DNA of 40,501 nucleotides, from positions 1-40,501 of the forward strand of contig MLAK01000998.1 in NCBI GenBank assembly GCA_001839685.1. The letters are read 5' to 3'. The notes beneath the pieces are model-generated. The model saw only the letters and a list, made by a program, of their open reading frames with translations. It searched no databases and was not told the origin of the DNA. Below are positions 28,851 to 38,872 of this stretch, piece after piece. A program made the position numbers and the translations under genes. The DNA is from Tritrichomonas foetus (lineage: Eukaryota > Parabasalia > Tritrichomonadida > Tritrichomonadidae). Every line of letters begins with the position of its first letter. The first letter of the stretch is position 1.

Positions 28851-29363
28851 CTGAAGCTGTATGATTCACTTAGTCAAGAAATTGATTCCATTAAACAACA
28901 ACTCAAACTTTTATCTTTTGAATGTCAATATGAAAACCAACCATTTGAAGGAATCATATCAAAATTAACACAACGAACAGGAAGAAATGTATATGAATCA
29001 GGAATTGTTGATATCACAGGAAACAAGGGTACAAGTAGTTCATTTTCATCCCTTTTGGATTATAATAATAATTATACAGGTGAAAGTTATTATTCAATCA
29101 ATAAAAAAAATTCATATGTTTGTTTTGATTTCAAAAATCATCAAATTTCCTTGATAAATTATTCATTAAAAACTTCAGATGATATTTTAAGTCCATTTCA
29201 TCTTCGTTCATGGAAAATTGAAGGATCAAATGATAGAAGAAAATGGAAAAAGCTTGATTCACATTCAAATGACAAAACTTTTTCATTTCCAAATCAAATT
29301 CATACATTTGAAATCAAAGATGGAAATCGCCCAAAATCACGATTTCGTTTCATTCGCCTTTAA
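28851..29363 (+). pseudogene. 5'-truncated fragment: coiled coil plus F5/8 type C (discoidin) domain
   Basis: The frame is open from a stop at 28848 to the TAA at 29361, about 170 codons, but no in-frame ATG precedes the coding match. The first 20 codons (YDSLSQEIDSIKQQL) match the end of the BTB copies (YFDSLRQEIDSIKQKL). They continue where copy A stops. From about codon 60 it reads as a discoidin domain: SYYSINKKNSYVCFDFKNH, then HLRSWKIEGSNDRRKWKKL, then FRFIRL. The domain normally continues another 20-30 residues, so both ends are cut. This is a relic of a BTB/coiled-coil/discoidin gene on the opposite strand to copies A and B. The open frame suggests recent decay. Confidence 0.7.
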
Positions 29364-30916
29364 ACAGACCAAAAGTTAAGCCAGATTTTCAAATTAACCT
29401 TTAAAATTGGCCCAACTTAGTAGTAAGTTTGATCATCATTTAGGTATAAATTTAATTCTGAATAGATGTATACAAACCAAATAGTCTTAACGTACGAAAT
29501 CACTAAAATGATCCTTATCATCAGTATTACTTAATACCATCAGTCAAAAATCAAAACCCAAATAGCTAAAAGAATGACGAAAATTTCCCTTATCGCAAAC
29601 TTCCCAAATGGCCGAATTCAAAAATATTTCGAAAATGATTCTGAAGAAGCTATTGTTTCAGTTTTCGGGTGAACAGCTTTCAGTCAATTGTTAAATCTAT
29701 TTTTTATAGTTATGAGCCATATTTATTCATAGTTTTGAAATTTTGCAACAATTAAACCGAAAAAAGAGCGATTTTGGAGAAAGCCTAAAAAAAAATTGTG
29801 AGAAGCTTTTTTTCCAAGAATCACAAAGATTATAATACTGCTTCCCATAATTCTATTTACACTTCTTCTATCGATTTTTTATTAAAAATCGCGAAAATTT
29901 TGATAGTTTTAACTCAGTGATGTTGAATTAATTCAATTTCCATTTGACAAATATGAATGTATTGAAATCTTTTCTGTCATAAAATTTTAGTATATGAAGA
30001 AAATAGACTGGCAGTCCTCAACAGCACATTCTCAAGCAGGGATACAGATACAACGATTGAAAGACCAAATCAAGAAAAATGGAATCCAATATGTTTTTTT
30101 CCAGACTCGATGCCAAGTGAATTTTCTGATGAATCGCCATTTAGATGGCAAAACATTCGTAATCTTCTCATTGATGCCTAAATTTTTTTTATTTATATCA
30201 AAATTATTAATATTTTTTTTATACTTCATTTTTGTATTTTGGAAAACATTATAATTTTCGATGGAGGGTCATATGATAATAAAAAGCACGATTTATGATA
30301 ATAAATAATCAAGATATTAATGCTATAAAATCACTTTTTATCTCAATAATTCTCAGAAATTTCTGTGGGGTTTATTTTTTTCTCACAATTTTTTTTTTGG
30401 ATTTGGTTTTCTCTGTATCTTGATTTTTAAATTATAATATTTATATATTATTAATAGGATTACAATTAAATAATTTTTAGATGACAATAATATCAACAAT
30501 TATTCATTTAGATCTCTCAATAGTCTTCTACATCTAGAGCTAGTTAGTTTGTATACATCTTTCTGAATATTTCATGAAACATCAAAATGATCACTCAACT
30601 TTATCAAAAAGTGGATTCTATTCAATCAAGAAATTCAATTGCTTTTCGTCAGGTTTAATTTTCAGAATATCAAGCCTTATGGTCAAAAATTATCAATGTA
30701 ATACTGTTTTGCACCAATCATAACGGTTGGAAAAAAGAGGTACTCGTTTTTCAGGAATATTTAGAATCTATAAATTATGTAATAAAGAGTATAAACAATT
30801 CATTTATAAAAAGTCACACCAAAAGATTGTTCGTAAGTTTTTTTCATTTTGGTCATAAATATGAATTTATATATTTATCAGAACAAAATAGAAAATGATA
30901 TATCTAATAGAAAATT
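29364..30916. other. 1.55-kb spacer with a possible coding relic
   Basis: No intact gene. A short coding-like stretch at 29966-30181 is listed separately. The rest is AT-rich with A or T runs (for example at 29788-29796, 30182-30190 and 30388-30398). Two overlapping 65-86-codon open frames near 30.0-30.25 kb are shadows. Confidence 0.5.
29966..30181 (+). pseudogene. Possible C-terminal gene remnant
   Basis: An open frame of about 71 codons with no ATG ends at TAA 30179-30181. From about 29996 its codons look protein-like (mixed composition, Pro and Trp present: TIERPNQEKWNPICFFP and SPFRWQNIRNLLIDA), and G+C is higher than in the flanks. The family is not recognised. It may be a decayed 3' end of a gene or chance. 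Confidence 0.3.
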
Positions 30917-33097
30917 TTAACAAAATTTGGTGAAGAGTTCTAAAAATGTTGGGCGATTTTTGTATTCAAAGGATAAACATTGTTCAATTATTGTTCGATA
31001 AAAAGGATTTATATTCGTAGGAATTGGAATTTCATATCCTTGAGTTATTTTTGCAATAGAAAGTTGTGGAAGTGATCCTTGTGTTAAAATGAAATAAAGA
31101 ACAATTCCAAACGAATAAACATCAATTTTTTCAGTATAATGCTCTTCATTGTTTAAAATTTCAGGTGACATATATGCAAGAGTACCAACACCTTGTGTAT
31201 GAATAGTTTCATTTGATATTGTACAAAGACCAAAATCACAAATTTTAACATGTTTTTCAGAATCTAGTAAAATATTTTCTGGTTTCAAATCTCGATGAAT
31301 AATTCCTTTTTTATGAAGATATAACATACCTGAAATTATTTCAAGAATAATTCGTTTGATGACATCATCATCATTCAAATTAGAAATATTTTTCTTTAAA
31401 TTAGTTGGACAATATTCTAATAAAATAGATGGTGAATGTGTAGAATCTCCATAACAAATTCCATATGTTTTCAAAATATTGGGATGTGATATTAGACTCA
31501 TGATTTCATATTCTTTCAGAAAATTCTTTATTTCTAAGAAATGATGGGAACTATCACCTTTTTCATTTTCTGTGTTTGAATCAATTTGAAGAATTTTCAA
31601 TGCATAACAATCTTCTTGTGAAATTTTAATCACTTTTGATGTCACACCTCGTCCAATTTTTTCAGTTTTATGAAGTTTGGAAATTTCTTCTTGTGAATAA
31701 ATTTTCATTTTTCTCGTTGAATTTATGTTACTATTAATTCGATCTTTCAATTCTTCTATTTGTTCTTCACGTTGTGAAATACAATGTGGCGTTATAATTA
31801 TGTGTTTCATATCGGAATTTCCTCCAAGTATTTGATTTAATATTTTAACTTCTTTCTTCAATGTCTGAACTTTTTCTTTTGATTTAGAAAACTCATCTTT
31901 CAATCGAATATTTTCTTCTGTTAATTTTAAATTTTTCATTAAAATTTCCTCTTTCCAATCTTTATATTCTTCTGTTGAAGTAGGTTCACAAATTAAATTC
32001 AATGTTTCTGCTTCTAGAAGAGATGAATTTCCAATTTCAACAAAAGAAAAATTACCTCCACAGTGTGCTGCAACTGCACTTTCAATTGGCTTTGACAATA
32101 TGCCTTTTTCTTCTTTACCAAGCATAGTCTGTCCATATTTACCACATCCAAGTCCCCACACATGTCCTGATGAATCAATAAAAATGGAATGATGCCAGCC
32201 TGCTGCAATGTCCACAATTTTTGCATTTCCATAAACAGTTGAATGAACAAAGCCATCAGACACGTCTGCTTCTTTATCAACGCCTAGCTGGCCATAACTA
32301 TTTGATCCCCACGCAAAGACCTTATTGTCTTCTGAAAGAGCCAGGAAATGGCAAGAAATCCCAGCAATTTTTTTGATTTTTACATCATGAAGACTTTCAA
32401 TTGGTGAAAAGCAATCTTCACTTTCGCAGACAATTTGCTCGAAATATTCATCAACATCAGGTCGAAGTTTTTTCATTGACATTCCATATGTTTCACCTGT
32501 TGATGAAATCAAAATAACTGTATATCTATTAGATAAAATTTGTTTCGGAATTCCAAATGGAAATGGTCCGAATTTTTTAATTTTTTTGGTTTCTCTAAAA
32601 TCGTACCAGTAGATAGTTCCACTCTCACCAACAATCCATGGATCAAAAAAGCCAAAGAGAGCAACTGCAGGCTCACCAATCTTAATTTCCTCGAAAATTT
32701 TATATTTATTTGTATATGATGCAATGAAAACTTTCTTTTGAAATTGTTTCCATATCTTCCATTTGAAGTACTTTTCGTCTGTGAGGAAGAGAGTGAAATC
32801 AGAACCACATTTTACATCAATAATTATGTTTGGGAGACCGTTTATTTTTGTGGGAATTGTCACTTTTTCCACATCTATCGGAAAACCAAGACAACCTTTG
32901 AAATTACTACCCCATCCAAAAGCAGAACCATCTTTGTAAAGTGCAACTGTGTGATAATCGCCTGTTGATATGCAAGAAATGTTTTGAATTGAAAGCTTTT
33001 CAATGGGCGCTGGAATTTCTTCATCACCTTCACGCCCGTGCTGGCCAGAATCATTGTCACCTGCTGAAATTAACTGCCATTTGATGATATGAGACAT
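30917..33097 (-). CDS. RCC1-repeat protein kinase (RCC1 N-terminal, kinase C-terminal)
   Basis: 726 residues. The N-terminal half (about 1-365) has RCC1-type beta-propeller repeats: GDNDSGQHG, then GDYHTVALYKDGSAFGWGSN, then HFLALSEDNKVFAWGSNSYGQLG and HHSIFIDSSGHVWGLGCGKYGQ. The middle repeats are degenerate. A coiled coil (about 380-425) follows. A complete Ser/Thr kinase domain (about 475-726) ends the protein: glycine loop GRGVTSKV, Lys in YALKIL, HRDLKPEN near residue 601, DFGL, and SPE in place of APE. All catalytic residues are present. NEK8 and NEK9 combine the same domains in the opposite order. The kinase motif wording is TKL/MLK-like rather than NEK-like. Substrate and partner are unknown. 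Confidence 0.9.
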   Translation of the reverse strand: MSHIIKWQLISAGDNDSGQHGREGDEEIPAPIEKLSIQNISCISTGDYHTVALYKDGSAFGWGSNFKGCLGFPIDVEKVTIPTKINGLPNIIIDVKCGSDFTLFLTDEKYFKWKIWKQFQKKVFIASYTNKYKIFEEIKIGEPAVALFGFFDPWIVGESGTIYWYDFRETKKIKKFGPFPFGIPKQILSNRYTVILISSTGETYGMSMKKLRPDVDEYFEQIVCESEDCFSPIESLHDVKIKKIAGISCHFLALSEDNKVFAWGSNSYGQLGVDKEADVSDGFVHSTVYGNAKIVDIAAGWHHSIFIDSSGHVWGLGCGKYGQTMLGKEEKGILSKPIESAVAAHCGGNFSFVEIGNSSLLEAETLNLICEPTSTEEYKDWKEEILMKNLKLTEENIRLKDEFSKSKEKVQTLKKEVKILNQILGGNSDMKHIIITPHCISQREEQIEELKDRINSNINSTRKMKIYSQEEISKLHKTEKIGRGVTSKVIKISQEDCYALKILQIDSNTENEKGDSSHHFLEIKNFLKEYEIMSLISHPNILKTYGICYGDSTHSPSILLEYCPTNLKKNISNLNDDDVIKRIILEIISGMLYLHKKGIIHRDLKPENILLDSEKHVKICDFGLCTISNETIHTQGVGTLAYMSPEILNNEEHYTEKIDVYSFGIVLYFILTQGSLPQLSIAKITQGYEIPIPTNINPFYRTIIEQCLSFEYKNRPTFLELFTKFC

Positions 33098-34054
33098 TAA
33101 AAAATATACTCTATTTCTTTATGTTTTGAAGTCAGTAAAAATCGATTCAAATGTTTTGACCATATATCATCACAAAAATTAGTTGAGTAATTGAGCGTTA
33201 TTACTACATCCTCTTTGTGAGATGAAAACATTTCTATCGATGTTGAATTTTTTTCTGACAACATTTATTCATTGTTTTACAAAAAATGTAATCAAAAAGC
33301 TGCTCGATTGACTTTTGACACTATTTTGAACTCATCTTGACACAAATTGCTAGCATTGCTGACAATACTCGTAAAATGTATTTTGGTGATTTTAAACTCA
33401 ACGAGCACCATATCCAAAAATCCCGTTTCCATTATTAAGAAGTATAGATGTCAGAAATCTATTGATTACATTACTTATCATTTTCTTTCTCATTACTTGT
33501 TCCAATTTTATTTCAAAAAAGGATTTGATGAGTTAGAAAATGAATCAATAGAAATAAGGTCATTCACAATGTGTGATCTTCTTCTAATTCTAATTTCTCT
33601 ATCTTCAAAATATTATATTGTCAATTTTGATATTCTTTGTCTTTTTCATTATTATTCTTTTCATTCTTTTTCATCACAGAAAATGAATTAACGGTTGTCA
33701 TAAAGTTAACTAAGTCAAAATGACTAACCAAAAAATTTCGTCCCAATATTCACAACATATAATTGATGTATTAAAGATATATTTTAGTAAAAATGAAGGA
33801 TATCACATTTTAATGTAGAGAAAGATTGATAAAAGAAGTTTTCACAAATAGAAGATTAATCCAAAAAATAGTGCAATGGCTAATTATTGGGTTAATCTTA
33901 ATGTTGTTGGAGCCATTTGCTACACTTAAACAAAGCAATTGAAAAAGACACAAAACTAAAATCAATTGATAGAATTTTTATCTAAAAACAAAAACAATAA
34001 TGAGTAAAAATAATGGAAGGACTGGAAGTTTTGCAATCAGTGGAAATTCTCATC
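33098..34054. other. Spacer holding a BTB-gene relic
   Basis: 957 bases between two reverse genes. Apart from the relic at 33520-33693 no coding frame is supported; the 114-codon forward open frame at 33347-33691 is a shadow read backwards through the relic. Confidence 0.55.
33520..33693 (-). pseudogene. Deleted relic of the BTB-like gene (copy C)
   Basis: On the reverse strand it begins with the same block CCGTTAATTCATTTT and an ATG at 33673, then the Lys/Asn-rich family N-terminus, and meets a stop after 17 codons. After about 110 matching bases it jumps, at a TGAT, to a second matching piece (33541-33577) corresponding to copy A near 8939-8975. About 289 bases of copy A are missing between, not a multiple of three. 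Similarity fades beyond 33520. The gene is dead. Confidence 0.75.
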
Positions 34055-35488
34055 TTAAGTAATAGGCGTCATTTTATCATAAAAGGTGTGAATTGATGGA
34101 GCAATAATTCTTTTTTTAGCATTGAATGGAATTGTTGGAGGTGCCATCAAAATATTTGATCCCATTGAAACAGCTGGTCTTACTCTTCGATTTGCTTTTG
34201 GTTTTGCATCAGTATTATAATGTTTCATCATGTTTGATAGAGGGAAACCGACATTATTTTGATTTCCTTCTTGAGCTCTATTCTGGTTCAAAATTGGTAA
34301 TTGATTTCCTAATAAACTAGGATTCTGTGTGATTGTTTGTTGACTACCTGTTGATTGAAGGAACATTTGATCGAGAAATGGTGTATTCAACATTGATTTC
34401 TGAACGCGAATGCACTTTTTAAATAATGGCAGATTTAATAATTCATTAAGATTGGCTCTTTTATTTGGATTTGGTCGAAGCATCATCCTAAGTAAATCTG
34501 CAAATTTTGGTTCAACACTATCTGGAACAGCTATATTACATGACATGATGCACTGTTTAAGCTCTGGTCGTGTCTGAAAGTTGTATGGTAGTTTTCCAAC
34601 TGCCATGACATAAAATGTTATTCCTAGTGCCCAAATATCAGCAACAAAGGGATCATATTCACAATTATCATTAGAAGCATTATTTCCAGCATTATTATTA
34701 TTATTATTTGGGAAATTATTATTATTATTATTATTATCGTTGTTATTATTATTCATGCTGTAAATATTTTGATTTCGACTTGTATTTGATGCAATCTGAG
34801 TCGAATTTTGCTTGAAAAACTCTGGTGCCATAAAAGGGAGTGATCCACCTGTTCGTTTAGATAAATCTGGTGTTAATGTGTGTTCTGCAAGTCCAAAATC
34901 CGCTAGTTTGGGTCTATCATAAGAATCTATGAAAATATTAGCTGGTTTTATATCTCTATGAGCAATATGCAAAGCATGAATAGACTGTAGAGCACGAATT
35001 ATCTGCTTTGCATAATCCACAAGAACTGGATATTCATAAGGCCCATTTTTCTTTATAATATCAGCAACACTTCCACCATTGCAATATTCAAGAATCATAT
35101 ATACGCTATCCCTTTCTTGAAAATAATCGTAGATATGAATCACGTTTGGATGAATAATATTAACTAATGATTCTATTTCTGCTAAAACACTTAATGGCAT
35201 TTTCTTTTCTTTTTTATCCTCTTTCTTTTCATTTTTATCATTTACTTTGTGAATGTGATTAATGTTGTGACAGTTTTGGTTACATTGAATGTTCTCTTCT
35301 GTACTTTGAATTGGTAACTTTTTTGGCGCTGGCTGTGAGATTTTCATGATTTTACATGCGAAAACTTGATCATATTTGGAACTGTGAACTTTATAGCATT
35401 TGGCAAATCCACCTTCACCGATACACTCCAGTAGAGTATATCCATGATTTTCGAGAGCTTGTTGATTTTCAGCGATCGCAGAGTTCAT
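34055..35488 (-). CDS. Ser/Thr protein kinase with two low-complexity inserts
   Basis: 477 residues from the ATG at 35488; the frame extends to a TTG at 35536. The kinase domain covers about 18-350: glycine loop GEGGFAKC at 24-31, catalytic Lys46 (VFACKI), HRDIKPAN, DFGLAEH, APE. All key residues are present. Two insertions are odd. About 45 residues rich in Lys, Asn and His sit between the catalytic Lys and helix C, and an Asn run (about 245-280) sits between APE and DIWALG. The C-terminal 125 residues are disordered. The domain is of the NEK/CAMK-like single-kinase type common in trichomonads. It resembles the kinase at 37.6-38.9 kb, about 3 kb away in the same orientation, suggesting a local duplication. 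Confidence 0.9.
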   Translation of the reverse strand: MNSAIAENQQALENHGYTLLECIGEGGFAKCYKVHSSKYDQVFACKIMKISQPAPKKLPIQSTEENIQCNQNCHNINHIHKVNDKNEKKEDKKEKKMPLSVLAEIESLVNIIHPNVIHIYDYFQERDSVYMILEYCNGGSVADIIKKNGPYEYPVLVDYAKQIIRALQSIHALHIAHRDIKPANIFIDSYDRPKLADFGLAEHTLTPDLSKRTGGSLPFMAPEFFKQNSTQIASNTSRNQNIYSMNNNNNDNNNNNNNFPNNNNNNAGNNASNDNCEYDPFVADIWALGITFYVMAVGKLPYNFQTRPELKQCIMSCNIAVPDSVEPKFADLLRMMLRPNPNKRANLNELLNLPLFKKCIRVQKSMLNTPFLDQMFLQSTGSQQTITQNPSLLGNQLPILNQNRAQEGNQNNVGFPLSNMMKHYNTDAKPKANRRVRPAVSMGSNILMAPPTIPFNAKKRIIAPSIHTFYDKMTPIT

Positions 35489-36454
35489 GAATGATTTTGG
35501 AAACTTTTGACAAGATTTTATTTTTGATTGATGCAAAAATAAATTTCATAAAACATCTTTGAGTGAAAATAAGAAAATAATTGAAATGATTTCTATCAGA
35601 TCCAAAAATATTTTCAATTTTGAATAGAAAAGTTTATTGAATCTTTCTTTCAAAGTCACTTAGATGATTTTACACTTCCTTCTAAAAAAATTGAATAAGG
35701 AATTTTTTGAATTGATGTGTGATATGATCTTCAAAACAAGTAAATTAGAATATATTCCATATTAGGGGACTATTTTCTGGATATAAATAAATTCTTCAAA
35801 TAATAATTCAACTTTTTGAGTATAAATTAGTCTCTTCGGAAATTATTGAAGTTCAACTCAAAAAAATTCAGAAAATATATTTCTGGTGCAACCGTTTTAT
35901 TTGAATGAAATCGTCTTAATCGTTAAAATGCCAAAATCTCGCTGTTTTATTGTAATCCATGTATGTGTGAATACTTTCCACTTCTTCTTTATTTATTAAA
36001 CTCGTTACTAATCCACTTTTGTTGTGAAAATATTCACAAGAGAACAAAACATGTAATTAGGTGTCATTCAAAAATTGTGAAAAAAATCATTGATTTCAAT
36101 GATATCATTTAATTCTTTGAAAGATTAATTCTCAAAATAATTGCAATAATTATTCAAAAATTTGAATATGATCGCATTCAATATGAAATTTCTGAGATCA
36201 GAAAAAAAACGCAAACAAACTCATGACTACATGATTCTACATAGCTATTATTATTAGACATTTGACCAAAAAATATCAAATTCATATTACAATCAGAATA
36301 AAAGTCATATCTTTCAACTATCCAAGATGGTAAAAAATGTGGATAACTCTCATATTAATATGTCAACATTTGTTTTTAATAATAGTTCTTGTTTCTAAAA
36401 GTGGCTTATTCGTATGTTATCTAAAATTTGTATCCATCTGAAGAAAAGGTAAAA
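35489..36454. other. 0.97-kb divergent spacer
   Basis: No gene is supported. It separates the reverse kinase and the forward membrane-protein gene. No repeat of note was seen. Confidence 0.55.
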
Positions 36455-37267
36455 ATGTCAATAGTTCATAAAAAGTTTGTATGGCATATTTTATTTCAAA
36501 AAAATTATTCGATTGCTTGTAATGACATTTCTGGTTTTTCTGTGTTTATTTGTCCATACATAGATTTCCAAAATATGGAAAAGAAAGAAAAAAAATCGAT
36601 TCTCTACAGTCCGTTTTCGTTAGTGTGCATTATTTCGATATGTCCGATTTTTATTGTTTTCATATGCTATGCTTTTGCATATTTCAACAATCACATTACA
36701 TTTCAAAAATCAATTCCGATGATTTCCCAAGTGATGGTGCGCCTTCCCGAATGCAGGATATACTCAGTTTGCATGAATCTTGTCGCATGGACGGCTTTAC
36801 CGATATTTTTAATTATCGATCGAATTTTAAAGCTTAAATGTAAAATTGAAAAATGTCACAAGCATGTTACAGTTTATTGCTTACGTTGGCTGATGAACAT
36901 TTGTGCAGGGTTTTCGTTTTTCGGCATGATTGGAATGGCGTCCATCAATATTGACGAAAGAATTCAATTTCATAATAACTGTGTTTGCATTTTTGTTGTC
37001 TTTATGACATTGTACTTTTTCTTGATAGATTATGAAATGGTTCAAGCGAAATTAAATGTGAAAACATTTCATGTGTTTTTGAGTTTTGTTGGAATTTCAT
37101 TATTTACTGTTTCATATATACTAATGAAAAAAGACGATGATTTCTTGCAGTCAGTTTCTGCTGTGATTCAAATAATTGCAATTCCATGTATGAGCATGAA
37201 ATTTTTAATTATCTGGAAAACTCTTCCAGCAAGCGGAATTTTGATCACTCACAAAAAAGAACAGTAA
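36455..37267 (+). CDS. Frag1/DRAM/Sfk1-like six-pass membrane protein
   Basis: 270 residues from the ATG at 36455. A second in-frame ATG at 36575 would give 230 residues, starting just before the first membrane helix as in the family. About six membrane helices follow: SLVCIISICPIFIVFICYAFAYF, NLVAWTALPIFLI, WLMNICAGFSFFGMIGMAS, CVCIFVVFMTLYFFL, VFLSFVGISLFTVSYIL, and VIQIIAIPCMSMKFLII. The wording ISQVMVRLPECRIYSVCMNLVAW and RIQFHNNCVCIFVVFMTLYF fits the family's P.IS....PE..IF and Q....H patterns. Family members (DRAM, TMEM150, Sfk1, Frag1) act in lysosomal or plasma membrane lipid organisation and autophagy. Assignment is from pattern and topology and is moderate. The start is uncertain. 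Confidence 0.65.
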   Translation: MSIVHKKFVWHILFQKNYSIACNDISGFSVFICPYIDFQNMEKKEKKSILYSPFSLVCIISICPIFIVFICYAFAYFNNHITFQKSIPMISQVMVRLPECRIYSVCMNLVAWTALPIFLIIDRILKLKCKIEKCHKHVTVYCLRWLMNICAGFSFFGMIGMASINIDERIQFHNNCVCIFVVFMTLYFFLIDYEMVQAKLNVKTFHVFLSFVGISLFTVSYILMKKDDDFLQSVSAVIQIIAIPCMSMKFLIIWKTLPASGILITHKKEQ

Positions 37268-37609
37268 AGCTTCAGTCAAAATCAAGTTTGGATAATCAAT
37301 GTAGATAAATAGAAAAAATAAAGAAATTATTTATCATTAATGAATTATGAATAAAATACCTTATACTATTATTTCTTATAATTTATTTATGAATTATTCG
37401 TTTATACCAAATGAACCAATAGCAATAAAAATATCTTTTTCTCTATAAGACAGATAGATGGATGTCTTATTCGAGGATTCTAATAATATTTAATGGAACT
37501 ATATTCATTAGAGAACTGAAAGAAAAAGATAGATATCAAATAATTCATTTTATGTTTAATAGTTGAGTTCAAAAATGTTTTTAATTTTCTATCTATACAC
37601 AATTAGGAG
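37268..37609. other. Convergent spacer
   Basis: 342 bases between the ends of the membrane-protein gene and the reverse kinase. There is no gene, and the 3' flank is very AT-rich with AATAAA-like motifs near 37315-37320 and 37351-37356. Confidence 0.55.
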
Positions 37610-38872
37610 TTAAAAACCACCTTTTAAAAGTTTCGGCTTCACAAGAATTGTTGGTGGTCGATGTGGATTCATTGAAAGTGGAACTTGTTTTGGTAGTATC
37701 TTTCCTCTCGATGCCAAATTCTGTCCTGAATATAAACCTAACTTAAATCCACTTTGTATACTATTCAAACCAATGGAATTCGGACGTGTGCTATTACTTC
37801 CCTGGACTTTCGGTGGTTCAACAAGACTCTCAGATGAATTGTCATCATCACTATTCAATGGATTGTTGAAAGGAGAGACACTCAAACTTCGTAATGATCT
37901 TCTTCGTGAATTATAAAATTTATAACATGTATAAGCATGTGCAGGAAGTTTCATTAATGAACTTCCGGCAGATAAACATTCATTTGGACAAAAATCGGTA
38001 AATATTTTATATTGCAATAATTCACTGATATCTGGTCGTTCTTCTGGGTTTAATTTAAACATTCGCTTTAATAATAACACAAAGGAGAAATCGAAATCAT
38101 GACCATTTAAAGAAACTGCACCTAATGTGATACATTTTTTCAATTCGGCCTTATCTTTGCAATTTCCCCATGGAAGTTCTCCTGTTGCTAACATATAGAA
38201 TGTCACTGCGAGTGACCAAATATCAGATTTTCTGGCATCATGTGCTTCTTTTAGGACAACTTCAGGTGCCATAAATGAATATGTTCCATTAAATAGTCTA
38301 ACTTTGGTGCTACTTTGAAGATCACTGATTCCAAAATCAGCGAGCTTGCATCGATTGTGTCGATCAAGGAGAATATTGGCTGGCTTTAAATCTCGATGGG
38401 CAATATTTTGTTCATGACAATGTTGTAATGCTTCTATAATTTGTTGACATGTAAGAGCAAGTTCTTTCTTCTTCAATGGGCCATTCTTCTTTATATAGTC
38501 TTCCAGAGATCCTCCAGGACAATACTCTAATACCACATAGATGAATAAATCATCATAGAAGAACTCATACATTTGAATTACATTTGGATGTGTTAATTTG
38601 AGGAGACTGGATATTTCTGTATCAACACAGCTAGCATGAATGCTAGAACGTCTTTGACTGATTTTGATAGCAAATTCGCATGAATACTTCTCTGAGGAAA
38701 CGAGATGAACTGATGAAAAACCACCTTTGCCAAGTGGCTCAATATATTTATAACCATGATCAGAGATGGCTTTTTTAATCCTGTCGATTTCACTTTCCAG
38801 AATCGATGATTCCATTAAAATAATAATTATTTTTTCAATGGTTGCATTGATAATTGATAAATTGGTTGACAT
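37610..38872 (-). CDS. Ser/Thr protein kinase
   Basis: 420 residues from the ATG at 38872. A second in-frame Met at 38815 (residue 20) is possible. The kinase domain spans about residues 41-295: glycine loop GKGGFSSV at 48-55, catalytic Lys70 (EFAIKIS), then HRDLKPAN, DFGIS, APE and DIWSLAVTFYMLATGELPW. All catalytic residues are conserved, so it is probably active. The C-terminal 125 residues are Ser/Pro/Arg-rich and disordered and end in a basic stretch (PTILVKPKLLKGGF). The other kinase at 34.1-35.5 kb is a relative: it shares wording such as AHRD.KPANI and IYxVLEYCxGGS, and a similar tail with PPTI near the end. Cellular role unknown. Confidence 0.93.
   Translation of the reverse strand: MSTNLSIINATIEKIIIILMESSILESEIDRIKKAISDHGYKYIEPLGKGGFSSVHLVSSEKYSCEFAIKISQRRSSIHASCVDTEISSLLKLTHPNVIQMYEFFYDDLFIYVVLEYCPGGSLEDYIKKNGPLKKKELALTCQQIIEALQHCHEQNIAHRDLKPANILLDRHNRCKLADFGISDLQSSTKVRLFNGTYSFMAPEVVLKEAHDARKSDIWSLAVTFYMLATGELPWGNCKDKAELKKCITLGAVSLNGHDFDFSFVLLLKRMFKLNPEERPDISELLQYKIFTDFCPNECLSAGSSLMKLPAHAYTCYKFYNSRRRSLRSLSVSPFNNPLNSDDDNSSESLVEPPKVQGSNSTRPNSIGLNSIQSGFKLGLYSGQNLASRGKILPKQVPLSMNPHRPPTILVKPKLLKGGF

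Noticed and set aside
29994..30254. 86-codon forward open frame starting at an ATG
   Set aside because: The adjacent frame is more protein-like; this one ends in poly-Phe/Leu read from T runs.
33347..33691. 114-codon forward open frame
   Set aside because: It overlaps the reverse-strand relic of the BTB-like gene and is its shadow; composition is low-complexity Phe/Ser/Leu.
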